Positions 42,336 through 53,620 of a stretch of DNA of 64,000 bases are shown here, piece after piece. The stretch comes from Promerops cafer (lineage: Eukaryota > Chordata > Aves > Passeriformes > Nectariniidae). The notes beneath the pieces were generated by a model. That model was not told the DNA's origin and made no database searches. It saw only the letters and a program-made list of their open reading frames with translations. The stretch lies in contig VZSE01010770.1 in assembly GCA_013398275.1 (NCBI GenBank), forward strand, positions 279,504 through 343,503, given 5' to 3'. The stretch's first letter is position 1. Each line of letters begins with the position of its first letter. The translations under genes and the position numbers were made by a program.

Positions 42336-42882
42336 TTCCCCCGCCGCCCGCCGGCGGCGGCGCGGCCCCTCGGAGCGGCTGTGAGGCCGGGATGGCCCGC
42401 TGGCCGCCGGCGCTGTGTCCGCCCCGGGGCGATCCCCGGGCAGCGCGGGGTTCCTCTCGAGTGCGCCGGCTCTCTGCAGCCGCTGCTGCTGCCTCAGACA
42501 CCTGCGCCCGGGCTGTCTCCTGAACAGCGTTCCAAGGGGCCGTTGAAGAGTCGAATCCATTGTTTCATGTAGCGGGGTCTCTGTATTTCAGTAATTGCTA
42601 CTTGATTTGACACTCGCTTGATTTTATGTGCTGCGGTTGTTGGAGTTCCCTGGTGAACCGCCTCTTGCTATGAACATAATTCTGTACACCCAGCCTGGCA
42701 TTTCTGTATTTCCACTGCAAGGATCTCCGGGTGTTGTGATTAAACATTCCATCAGCAAGATACTCCATAATTTTAATATTTAGAGCATTTTAAATACGTT
42801 TTAAGTTGTTGATACAAACAATAAAATGTACTTTCTCTTAGGAGTGTCATGTAAAAACAACATTTTCATGTGAAAACAGAAA

Positions 42883-42983
42883 ATGGCTTCAAGAGGAACA
42901 ACAGAGACCAGTAAACTAAAACAAAACTTGGAGGAGCAGTTGGACAGATTAATGCAGCAACTTCAAGATCTGGAAGAATGCAG
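42883..42983 (+). CDS. LZIC: LZIC coding exon 1 (residues 1-34)
   Basis: ATG at 42883, encoding the leucine zipper and ending LQDLEEC plus AG. Donor GTAATA. A noncoding 5' exon lies upstream, near or in the gap. Confidence 0.96.
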
Positions 42984-45900
42984 GTAATAAAAATAGTTGC
43001 TTTCCTCCTTATGTGGTAGTATTTTTCTTAAGTGGTTGGCAGAAGGAAGTGGTACCTTTCAAAAATCTTGGTGGGGGGCTTATTTTTTTGTGTGTTTTGA
43101 GGTGGCATTCTGTTTTTAAATGAGGATATTAGTGTCAGTAAAAATTACTTTTAAAAACCTTTATTAAGATTGTTGTATATATCTGAGAAAAATGCAAGCA
43201 GAAATACTCAGTATTTTCTTTGAAATGTTATATTTCAGTGTGACTTAAACCTTTAATAGCTGTTGACAAAAATAATAATTTTTCTGTGGGATTTTTAATA
43301 GCAGTGAACAAATAGTTTTTGTGGCTCTTTTGGTTTATCTTATAATTATGGAGGCCTGAGGGGTTTTTGCATTGTTTTCTTTGTAGTTTGTCTAACTTTT
43401 CATGTGATTTTGTATTGGTCTTCTGCGGGTTGATACAATTTGAGACAGTGAATTATCAAGAATGTTGGGCTTTTATCTGTTCTAGTAGTTGCATTTAAAC
43501 ACCCTGTGTTTAGATGCTTTCTCCAACTGTAGTTCTAGCTTGTCCAAGCAGCATCTATCTTTTTCAAGAAGAATTAGAACTGCTGAGGGGTGGTGGTGCT
43601 GCTCTGGGAATTGGGCAAGGTTTCCACAGCAGGATCAGTTACTCCTAAGTGGATGGCTTTGGGTGAGGAGATAGGCTTCTCAGATCATCTCATTCACTGC
43701 AGCTTTGGGCAAGACAATCTCACCGCATATTTTTGTTGAGATCCAAAAATACTTCTAAATACTGCTCCAGGTGTGGGGTATCTCGTTCATTATTAGGGCT
43801 TTTTCATTATCAGTGACTGTAGGGCCACGCAGGTGGCTGGGAGGGGTGCAAACCCAAGCAATGCATGAGCTGCATAGGAGCTGAGAGGGCCAGAGCAGAG
43901 CAGGTTGCAGAGATGGGAGCTCCTCAGTGCTGCCTGGGGAACCAAGCTCTGTGAGCTCCAAGGCTCTTTGCTCCATGGGATGTCTCAGGTTAAATCCTGT
44001 GAATCACTGTGTCTTCTTGGGTCCTCCCTAGAGAGGAGCTGGATGCAGATGAGTACGAAGAGACCAAAAAAGAAACTCTAGAGCAGCTGAGTGAGTTCAA
44101 TGACTCCCTGAAGAAGATTATGTCTGGAGATATGACTTTGGTGGATGAGCTCAGTGGCATGCAACTGGTAAGGATGATGTGTTGCTAAAAAAGTTCATGT
44201 TCTGCCTGGAGTTGATGAAACAGCAGATAGATACAAGTGGTTTGCTATAATTTTTATGTGAAATCTAGATCTATGTAACTAATGTTTTTTATAATTTAAT
44301 ACACTTGTATACGTAAAAAACTTGCATAGGTGTCTTCATTTTAAAAGGGACAAAAACCCATTGATGAATTACAACCTTAACACTATAGGAAACTAAGACC
44401 TGGATATAATGAGAAGTTTCACAGCTCTTTCTCAGTCTAGTTACATTAATTAGAGGATTCTTTAAGCCCTCCATAAAGGTAATTTTTTTTAATTTACCTT
44501 CCATGATTATGAAAAAAAAGATGAGCTCTGTGTATCAAATGATGCAGAGGATACTAATGATGCTCTCCAGCCCTCATTAATCTCATCCTGCTGCTGTAGT
44601 TTGTGATTCCTGTTAGTCCTGGTCATTTTTGCTCTTCTCCTTGCAGGCAATACAAGCAGCCATCAGCCAAGCATTTAAAACTCCAGAAGTGATTAGAATG
44701 TTTGCAAAGAAGCAGCCGAGGCAATTGAGGACAAGGCTGGCAGAGGTGAAGGCTTGTTTTACTGCAGAAACTGTTTATTTCAGGCAGACTGATTCGAGTA
44801 TGTAATGATTGCAAGGAAAGCACTGAGTGTGCTAGAAAACTAAAGAGATGGAGAAGTTCTCTTTCAGTATTTGTTCAGTTTTAAATGTTTATTGAGGTAA
44901 TGGGTGTATTTCTTGAGTTATCTTCTATCTTCCTGCTTCAAAGCAAAAACGGAGTGAACTGAGGAAACTGCAGATAGAAAGTCTGTGATTGTACCCAGGG
45001 CTGGAGAGTGCACTTGATGTTTCAGAGATCTAAACTGAAGATCTGGATAAAGTGAAATCAAATGTGATTCCTCCATGTACCAGTGATATGTGAATACATA
45101 ATTTTAAGTTATTATCATTCTTTGATAAAAAGAGATCCAAGTCTGGAGAAATCAAGTAAGTTAAGGTTAAGGGTAAAGAGTATTTGCTGAACGTTCAGGA
45201 AAACTTCACAGACATCATTTAAATCATAGATAGCTCTGTCCCTTAATGCTGTGGGTCCATGACTACTGATGATATTTTTAGGCTGTTGCATTTCTCATGC
45301 TGTTGTGTTGGGTGAAATAATGGGAAGCTTATATATTTTGACTTTTTTTTTCCCCTGGTGTGCAGATGGACAGAGACTTAATGGTTGGGAAGTTGCCACG
45401 AGACCTGTACACCCAACAGAAACTGGAAATCCTGACTGCCCTCAGAAAGCTTGGTGAGAAGGTAAGGGGTTGGTATGATAGCCAGGTGAATAGAGTTTTC
45501 TGCCTATTTAGGAGGAATTAAAAATAATTAAAATAAGAAATTACAATTTTATAAGCAAGTGATAAAATGCAACTTGCTGTTATATTACATAAATATCCTT
45601 CCATTTTAATGCCAAACTTTCTGAAGCTGAACATGTATCAAATAGTTTGGTACCTTTCTTATAAGGCTGTTTCTACTTTTAAATACTTCCTTTGGTGGGC
45701 TGTATGCATGAATCACACACCATGGTACAAGGTGATCGTATTTATAAAAGCTACAAAACAAGTCTTTTACTGGCCATTTACCACCAATTCATCAGTGTCA
45801 ATTATGTCTACCCCTGGGTATGAGAAAAAGAAATTGGAGGGATGAGTGATAAATTCATTGTTGCCCCAGTGATCCATCAGTGGCAGAACAAGCCCTGGGT

Positions 45901-48249
45901 TTGCCACCAGAGGGAGGAAGAGAAGTCACTTCTCTCTGTGGATGGTATATGAAGAAGATGGGTTGCTGTGTATCTTTGTACTAAAGCTTTTTTTAGGAAA
46001 TGAAGGAAAGTAATGGAAAAGATCGAGTGCAGTACTTAAAGGAGCTGCAATCCGAGTAGTTTCCAAAGTAGAGGCTTTCCCTCACAATATGTTATTGCTT
46101 GACTGTCAGAGGAAAAAAAATGTTTTGCAAATATGTAAAGGCTAGTTAAGATTGTGAACTCAATGCATGAAGCTATCTAATCCTCTTGGAATGAGTTCCT
46201 TGGACCACAACATCAAGCCACTTCACCACACTCTGACCCATCCTCTTAATCTTTTAAAATGATCTGCTGCACAGAGGGCTTCCTAAGACAGCAGTCTCAC
46301 ATCTGTTCTGGATGTGAACAATGACAGCAAATATTGCATGTTTGTCTGCACTGCATTGCAAAATGTTAAGTAGCTGTATGCTTGCTTACAAAGCCAGCAA
46401 AGGCAGGTAAGTAGTATGTTTTCCTTCATCCAATGTCATACTGAATGTCTGTACCTGATTTTTATATTTCTAATAAATAAACTGATGCAAACATTGTGAA
46501 GAGTTTGACACACATGCTTTGCTGTAATGAAGCTGTGTATCTGAGGCTAATTAAATGAGTGACTTTTAACTTAGCATATCTGAACCTTCCAAATGTAGGT
46601 TACTGCTTCATTATTGTAAATATTTTATGGGCATCTGTCACAAGGCATCAGAGCACACACATAAAAGTAAAATATACAGGGGGAAATGTCACTTTAAAGG
46701 AAGAGAACCATTTCTAGGTCACTGGCTCTTAACATGGTCAAAGCTGGCAGTGACTGCTTTTATTTTGCTTTCCTCAGTAGATGATAGGAAGTAAGCTTAG
46801 ATCTTAGTTCATTACTGTACTGACCACGAGACAAAAAAGTTATTGACACCTTGGCATAGTTTAGGTACACAGGTACAGTGTGACCTTTTAATAAAAAATG
46901 ATCACTGGAAATCAACTTGAAACTTGCATGTGCAGGCATGTCTGACACTGCACATGCTGTCCTGCCTGGGCTGACAGGAGCCAGGGAGGGAAAATTCAGT
47001 GCTAGGGGAAGTAGCTTCTGGTTTTGTTTTGGGTTTCAGTATGGTAGATAACACTGCCACTTAAAAGCTGCAAATGGACAATTGCTGTAACCTGTCCTAG
47101 CTCATGTAGATGGTGGGAATATGCACAGTTAAGGTATCAGCTTCACAGTTGTGGTGTTTTTTGATTTAGCTCACTGGTGATGATGAGATGTTCTTGTCAA
47201 CAAATGCTGGTACAGCCCTGAGCCAATTTGAGAGGGTCTCCACTGACCTTGGTAAGTTTTCATTCTCTTAACTTCTGATTCCTTTGCATCATTGAACACT
47301 GATTAATAGAAGTATGTCTGGTTCCCCTATGAAAGAGAAAATATGAACAAGAGATTCATGTTGTTAATGTTAATATATGTTTTGTGAATAATGAAACTCT
47401 GATACAGTATCATGAGGAAAAAGTAACACAGCAAATAAATCCAATGCCAAACGTCCACAAAATGCCAAGGGTGCCCATCATGCTGAAGGCTTGAATAGTC
47501 TGTCTCAAGGAGAGATGCTAATCTTAGAATTAAACAAAGATCTTTTTTGCATTAAAGACTCTCTTCAGGAGAGCCTTTTCCTCTGCTTGGTGCAGAGAAT
47601 TTGGCAGTTATTGGCACATTGTCAAAATACAGCTTTAAAGCACTCTTCCTGCCATGATTGTCATACCTCTGGTTGTGTTGACAAGATCAAGAGTTCAGTC
47701 ACAAAAGGCATTAAATAAGCACGACAGTTCATTGTAGTAGTAGTTACAGCTGGGATGAAAGAGCTGTGAGTGGCAGGACTGTGCCAGACTGGCTCAGGTT
47801 CAGATAAACTGTCTGGGTGCCCTGCCTTTCAGCTCTGCCCTCCCTGGAAGTGTAAGCAAGGTGAGAACCCTCTCGTTCCAGAGGAGACTTTGGTAGTAGC
47901 TCTGTGTGTGGGGGTGTTACCAACACCATTCCAGCCACAAGCACAAATCACAGCTCTGCAAGAGAAGCTGGGGGAAAGGGAGCTCCATCCCAGCCAGGCC
48001 TAGTAGGACATGGCTGCTCTAGACCTGGCAAGCTTGTGTGTTTTTTTTATTTTTAATTAGCTAAGCGTTCTAGTTTTCACAATGTAGGTTTGATTTCCTT
48101 GGATCTCAAATGTTTTGCTTGATTTAAATTGTATATAAGGTAATTCACAATCTCCACTAATACTTACTGAAAATGCTTTTTCCCCCTCAGGATCAGGAGA
48201 CAAAGTCTTTGCTCTTGCAAGTGTTGAAGTAGAAAAGACAAAACAATGA
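42883..48249 (+). CDS. LZIC: LZIC, leucine zipper and ICAT homologous domain-containing protein
   Basis: Six coding exons (42883-42983, 44032-44167, 44647-44745, 45366-45461, 47170-47251, 48191-48249) give 190 residues, the same length as human. Seen: MASRG start; a heptad-like zipper LKQNLEEQLDRLMQQLQDL (residues 12-30); a conserved middle (LSEFNDSLKKIMSG); and a C-terminal ICAT-like domain (about 126-188) beginning LYTQQKLEILTALRKLGEK. ICAT itself binds beta-catenin and blocks TCF; LZIC's role is less clear, and reported data do not establish beta-catenin binding. All phases close. Preceded by a CpG-rich region shared with NMNAT1. Confidence 0.97.
44032..44167 (+). CDS. LZIC: LZIC coding exon 2 (residues 34-79)
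   Basis: Encodes REELDADEYEETKKETLEQL and ends VDELSGMQL. Acceptor GTCCTCCCTAG, donor GTAAGG. Confidence 0.96.
44647..44745 (+). CDS. LZIC: LZIC coding exon 3 (residues 80-112)
   Basis: Encodes AIQAAISQAFKTPEVIRMF and ends LRTRLAE. 33 codons. Acceptor CTTGCAG, donor GTGAAG. Confidence 0.96.
45366..45461 (+). CDS. LZIC: LZIC coding exon 4 (residues 113-144, start of ICAT-like domain)
   Basis: Encodes MDRDLMVGKLPRDLYTQQK and ends LRKLGEK. 32 codons. Acceptor GGTGTGCAG, donor GTAAGG. Confidence 0.96.
47170..47251 (+). CDS. LZIC: LZIC coding exon 5 (residues 145-172)
   Basis: Encodes LTGDDEMFLSTNAGTALSQF and ends ERVSTDL plus one base. Acceptor TTGATTTAG, donor GTAAGT. Confidence 0.96.
48191..48249 (+). 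CDS. LZIC: LZIC coding exon 6 (residues 172-190 and stop)
   Basis: Encodes GSGDKVFALASVEVEKTKQ, then TGA at 48247-48249. Acceptor TTCCCCCTCAG. Confidence 0.96.
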
Positions 48250-48566
48250 AGAGGTTCGAGAGGCTTGTGTCTCCAGTTATCAGCAGCATTGGATTTTGGT
48301 CATACTGCATTTGGTTTTTCTATTTTTAAGATGTTGAAAAAAAGCAAAACAAAAAACCCAAGCCCTAAATCTCTTGGGTCCTTAACCAGAAGATATGAAG
48401 TAAACAGCCTTAAGTGCACTTTGGAACCTTGGTGTCTGTACCCTTTAAGTAATAACAAGCTTTGAGGCTGAACACTAAGTGGAACTCTAAAACAAAAGCA
48501 TGGTATGACTTGTCTGTGGAAAGAGTCAGCTGTTCTGAACTTTTCTGAATGTGTATTTCTCTAACT

Positions 48567-48572
48567 ATTAAA
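48567..48572 (+). terminator. LZIC: LZIC proximal polyadenylation signal
   Basis: ATTAAA about 320 bases past the stop codon, followed by a T-rich stretch. Confidence 0.5.
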
Positions 48573-49150
48573 ACTTAATCTTTTTGCATGTGGTTATAGC
48601 AAGCAGATCTTTTTAAGAAGTGGTCCTGATGATTTTTTTTGGGTGATTCTTCACATTGTCTTAATTTTTGTCTGGACTCCCTAAATAGTTTGGCTAAGAA
48701 AGCACTGAAGCTTTGGAAGATGGATGTAGTTTATTGAAATGCCATCTTTCTACAAACTGTTTGCAGAAGCCCCAGAATGAGCCTGGATGCTGATCACTGG
48801 CCCTTGGCTGCTTGTTTGCTGTGCACATGAATGAGCACTTTGTGTCCCAGCCCTGAGGAGGACAATGGCAGCCCTGTGGGGAGGCTTCTGGAGTCATTGA
48901 ACCTCGTGTATTGGAAGGACAGGGAACTGATGGGACATGGCAATGAGATGCTCTTTCCATGGCTCTTCCTTCAGCTCTGCTGTGTAACTGCCTGCTGCTG
49001 TTATTTCACAGGGGGCATGAAATAGCTTGCCAGCAGAAACAAGTTTTAAAACGGGGGTGAAAGCTCCTGTTACCTGATCAGTGCAAGTGTTGCTCAGTCT
49101 CAGTGGTGGTGCTGTGGAGAGGGGAGGGTCTGTGTCTCCACTGGATCCTC

Positions 49151-49156
49151 AATAAA
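49151..49156 (+). terminator. LZIC: LZIC possible distal polyadenylation signal
   Basis: Canonical AATAAA about 900 bases past the stop codon; would give a longer 3' UTR. Confidence 0.4.
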
Positions 49157-49199
49157 CTTGGCTTAGGAGGATTTGAAATCCCATGTAGTTGAATTTTTA

Positions 49200-52100
49200 G
49201 CTCAGAGACTAAATGGGTAGCATAGACTATAAATAGGAAATTAACATGGTCAGTCATCATTTAGAGTGCACTTACAGGGCATAAATACCTTATAAATTAG
49301 CAAGTTTGTCTAATTGTAAACTAGGACTGGAGTAGACTAGAAAATGTGTTTCTAGACTGTATTTTGCTTTAACAGATATACTTTTGATATCTAGCATTTA
49401 ATAAATGAAAGGATACACGGTATAGACAGTTTAATTTGTTTTTCACTGATAGAACTTTCTTCTCCCTGTTTTTAAAAAGCCTTTATTGAGGAGGGGTCTT
49501 TTGTCCATTCCAGCAGAATACTTTCCTGTCTGGGACAGCATTGTGTTCTCTGACAAAGGCTGATTGCAGCTTCATAGCTGAGAGCAGCTTATTAAAAGGC
49601 GTTATTAGACTCTGAAATTATGGGAAACAAAACAGTCTGTGGGGACTGGAGCTGCCTTCATTTCCTTTCTGCTCATTACTGGTGCTAAGGAACTCTCTCC
49701 CCATACACCCCCAGCCTGCTTGCAGCATTACTATGTAAATTAAATCTCTCAGCACTCACAAAAAGTTTACAATACAGTGGCATGGAATCTTTTTCCTTGT
49801 CGTTTGAGATGTGTAAGTTTCCAGGAGAAACTTTTTAAAATTGGTTTGTAAATATTTCAGGATTTTTGCAAATTCCTTTACTGCAGGCAGTTGTAACGTT
49901 CCATTTAAATTGATCCTTGACTGAACATTTTTCCAGTTCTGCTCTTGGAAGGATCTCTGGTGGTGTAGATGGACAAAGATGAGACTGAGATCAGTGACCA
50001 GTATTGCAAGATTTGGTGTGTGGGGTCAGACTTCTCTTCTCAGAAGCTGTAAAGGGTCAGGAATCAGAGCTCTACCCAGAGACTGGCTGTGTCCCACAGA
50101 ATGCCCTGACCATAAATGTGATTTAACAAGGAAGCTGCTGCTGATGTGAAGCTGTTCATGTGTTGACCCTCACAGATAGTTAAGTAACCTCTTGAAATTG
50201 TTAGATTGATTTCAGGCATAGTAAGTTAATTGGTGTGTTGTGCTAAATATTTTGCTAAATAATCCTGGGATGTACCTCTACCACCATCTCAAATGTTTCT
50301 GCAGGGGCTGGGAAAAAAAGTCCATAATCTATTTATTATAATAATGATTTCCTCAAATAAAAACCGATAACAAAAGAACAACTGCTAAATGGAAGCATGG
50401 GTTTGTGTTTAACAAACAAGCTTGTGATGTGTGAGTTCCATCCCCAGTTCAGTGCTGGACCTGGGCAGATCACTCATTCTGTACACATCTTTCCTGGAGT
50501 AAAATACAGATTATGATCCTTAAATAGCGAGTGCTGTGAAGTTGTTATTGATCATACTTTGCTTTGAAGATTAAAAGTGCTTTGTTTTTTGTTTATCATT
50601 TTACTTCTGAAATAAGAACTGTAAAGTACAGTAGCTTTAAACACATCAGCAAAGTTCCCAGAGTCCTTTTTTGGCCGTATATAACCTCCTTTTTTTAATC
50701 TTCTTTCTCTATAGAGTGAATTCAGTGATTGTATTGATCTGAAAGAAAAAGTGTTAGAAAATTGAAGCTTCAAATATTCTGTCTCTCTTTCTTCTATCTT
50801 TGTCTCCTTGTGTTATTTCCCTTCTTTCATCTTGAATGGAAAAGTAGCAAGTTACCTTTGTGTTGAAGAAAAAATACAAGATTTCTTAAGAGATCCCTTA
50901 GTTTCTCATGCTACTTTGCCTGTAAAAGTCAAATTCATTTTGGTAGAGAGCTCTGTGTTAATGACACCCTGTGGCCAGGCAGTTCAGGCTGTATCATTAG
51001 TGGCTGAAATGGGATTGACACATGATTGTGATGGATTTGAATTATCAGACTAAGTCTGACATATAAAAAATTAACAAAAGAAAAAGAGATTCCAAACTAA
51101 AAACAAGTCCTTCATTGGGTACCACACACATCCTGGAGAGAAATAGTTTTCATTATTGTTGTGTGTGGTTGAATCGTGGATAATGAAAGCAGGGATTGTG
51201 TGTGCACATGCTGCTGGAAGCCCGTAATGAGAGGGGGATGCCAACAAGTACAGAGGGACTTGGAGGGTGGAAGCAGCTGTGCTGTGAAGGAATCCTAAAT
51301 GAATTTCAGAGCTGATTAAGAAAGAACTGGAGATCAGGAAGGACAGGGTGAATTGAGAGAATTTTTCTAAGTCAAGTAGGGATTCGGAGGAAAAGGTTTC
51401 ATGAAGTTTTGGCTTACTAGAATAAACAGCAGCCTCATCAAACAGATTAGAAGATACTGAAAAGAAAAATCCATTTAATCTGATAGATTTCAGTAAAATA
51501 ATATCAAAAAATGTTAGACTTAACCTTTAGATAATTAAACTGCTAACATTCCCTTGCTGAGGGTTAGATGATTGGGAAGGTAACGGATTTGATCAAGTGC
51601 AGTTCTACATTCTGTATGCTTTGGGAGGCTCTGTGCATCCCCAAGAGACATGAACAATATTTTACTCTATCTCTTGCAGAACTAGCATAGTTGAGAGGCC
51701 TCTTGAGCATCCATCATGTCTTACGATGACACAAGTGACTGATGGCAAGATGTCACCTTGCTTGATAGCTAAACATCTCGGTAAGCTTCAAGGGAATAAA
51801 CTAAGGTGGGGCGGAAGCTCAGTTTTAAGAAAATAAATCTAAAATTCTCCTAGGCTAGAGGAAGCCTTGTGGTATCTCTCCCTGCTAAAACCCTTTCTAA
51901 ATAAATGCAGGATGTTGATTTGATGATCTGTGAGATTGCATTGCACTGCTGTACAGTCAGCCAGCTGAATTAGGAGAGCTAGACAGTACTTAGTCATAAA
52001 ATGGTGTTGTGCCCATGATGTTATCAGTAAGGAAATTCATACTATTGCAAGGATGCAAATGATGGCTTAATTATATGCTCCCACTAGCATAAGATGCTTT

Positions 52101-52880
52101 TAGATCTTTCCCTCAGACTCATGTACTGTGCTAATTAACAGTAATCCAACTGGAGGATCCCAGTGCAATGCTTCTGCATATTTTTTTCAGCTTCTGCTGG
52201 AGCTCTTATGTTCTTTTCTTAAATAATTAATAATCATTACTGCCTGCTGTGCTGTGGGTATGTGCCAGTGATCTCAGATCCCAGCACATTTGCACCATTC
52301 CTGTTCCTGTCAGAGGCTTGGGTTTGCTCTTTGCAGAGGCTTTCATGTTAAGCCCTTCATTAGCTGGCAGTGGGGTTTGGATTTCAGTGGCATCGGGCTT
52401 TGATGTCATTAAGTATCAAGCTGTTAAAGGAAGTGCCACCTATTTCATTACTGTGACTATCTTTATGCAATTAAGTTAAATACCGAGTAGAAAACAGATG
52501 CATTTTACTAAATAACGCGTGGTACACAAAGCATTTTTATCTCCAGGAACTTTGTACTTACCTTGCTGGCATGACCAATGCACCCTGTAAGGAAGCAGGG
52601 TTACTGTTAACCTAGTGGGAAAGCACAATGCAGATGAGTGATGGAGCAGGGTGAAGAGCCTTCGGTGGCTTCTGTCTTCTTTGGTTTTTAGTTTTAATTA
52701 ATTCCTCTCTGTGTTCACTGGGATTTTATTCTTCTTCAGTCAATGTAGGTGAAGCATTACTTTATTTTTGCGTGCTTCAATGACCAAATGACCACTTATT
52801 CTAGTTGGAGGCTGGCATTTTCTGTATTGGCTGAATTAGCTCAGGCTGTACTGGATGTTGCAGTGTCTGTAACTTTCTCA
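49200..52880. other. Intergenic region downstream of LZIC
   Basis: About 3.7 kb of AT-rich sequence. I see no coding exon, RNA gene or clear interspersed repeat. Confidence 0.55.
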
Positions 52881-52889
52881 GCGCAGTGT

Positions 52890-53620
52890 TCCTGAGCAGC
52901 GGCCCCGCGCCCTGCTGGCATGGATCTCGGGCGGCCCCAGCGCGGCAGCCGTGCTGCCCCGGATCGGGAGGGACAGCACGCCCCGGGACACTCGGCACCG
53001 CGTCCGTGCAGAGGATGTTCCTCGGGTGAGTGCGTGCCGGAGTGTCCCCGCGGAGCGGCTCCGGCCACGGCGGCGGGAGCGCCGCGCCGCCCGCAGCCCT
53101 GCCCGCCCCTTCCCCGGCCCTGCCCCGCGTCCCGCCCCTTCCTCCCGGCCGGCTCTCNNNNNNNNNNNNNNNNNNNNNNNNNNNNNNNNNNNNNNNNNNN
53201 NNNNNNNNNNNNNNNNNNNNNNNNNNNNNNNNNNNNNNNNNNNNNNNNNNNNNNNNNNNNCCGCGCTCCGCGCTGCCGCCCCGCCGGCGCCGCCGCCGCT
53301 CCCCGGCCCCTGGCAGGCCCTGGCCCCGCGGCACAGGTACAGGAGGTGCCTTCTTAATTTTCTGGCATCACCCCTTACGTCACGAGGCGCCCTGTTCCAC
53401 CGTGTCCCACCCCAGGCATGGCTGCGCTGCTGTGGCAGCTGAAGTGGTTCCCGGTGGAGCTGCCGAAGGTGCTGGGGCCGTGGGGAGGCACGGCAGGTGT
53501 CACGGAGCGCTGGGGTGCGCGGCCGGCCCGGGGCAGCCCCGTGCGCCCGCGATGCTCCCGGCATCCCGGCCCTCGCCCGCGGAAACGCCTCTCGGACAGT
53601 GTTCAGTAAAGGGCTTCCCT
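52890..53620 (+). promoter_or_regulatory. CpG island, candidate CTNNBIP1 (ICAT) promoter and first exon
   Basis: GC- and CpG-rich segment with an N gap and a strong plus-strand donor CTCGG|GTGAGTG at 53025/53026, plus a weaker one (GCACAG|GTACAG near 53336). In human the gene after LZIC, on the same strand, is CTNNBIP1, whose first exon is noncoding. The coding exons of ICAT are not in this window, so the assignment rests on position only. Confidence 0.45.
53158..53260. other. Assembly gap (103 N)
   Basis: Run of N in the CpG island of the presumed CTNNBIP1 promoter. Confidence 0.98.

Larger units (their letters stand above)
41990..42560. promoter_or_regulatory. Shared CpG-rich promoter of NMNAT1 (minus) and LZIC (plus)
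   Basis: Very GC- and CpG-rich, interrupted by an N gap, and located between two divergently oriented genes whose first coding exons both need upstream noncoding exons. A bidirectional promoter is the natural reading and matches the head-to-head human arrangement. Exact first exons are hidden by the gap. Confidence 0.65.

Noticed and set aside
41926..42572. Open frames across the 42.2-kb gap
   Set aside because: CpG-island composition plus N; low-complexity Arg/Pro/Ala translations with no recognisable domain.
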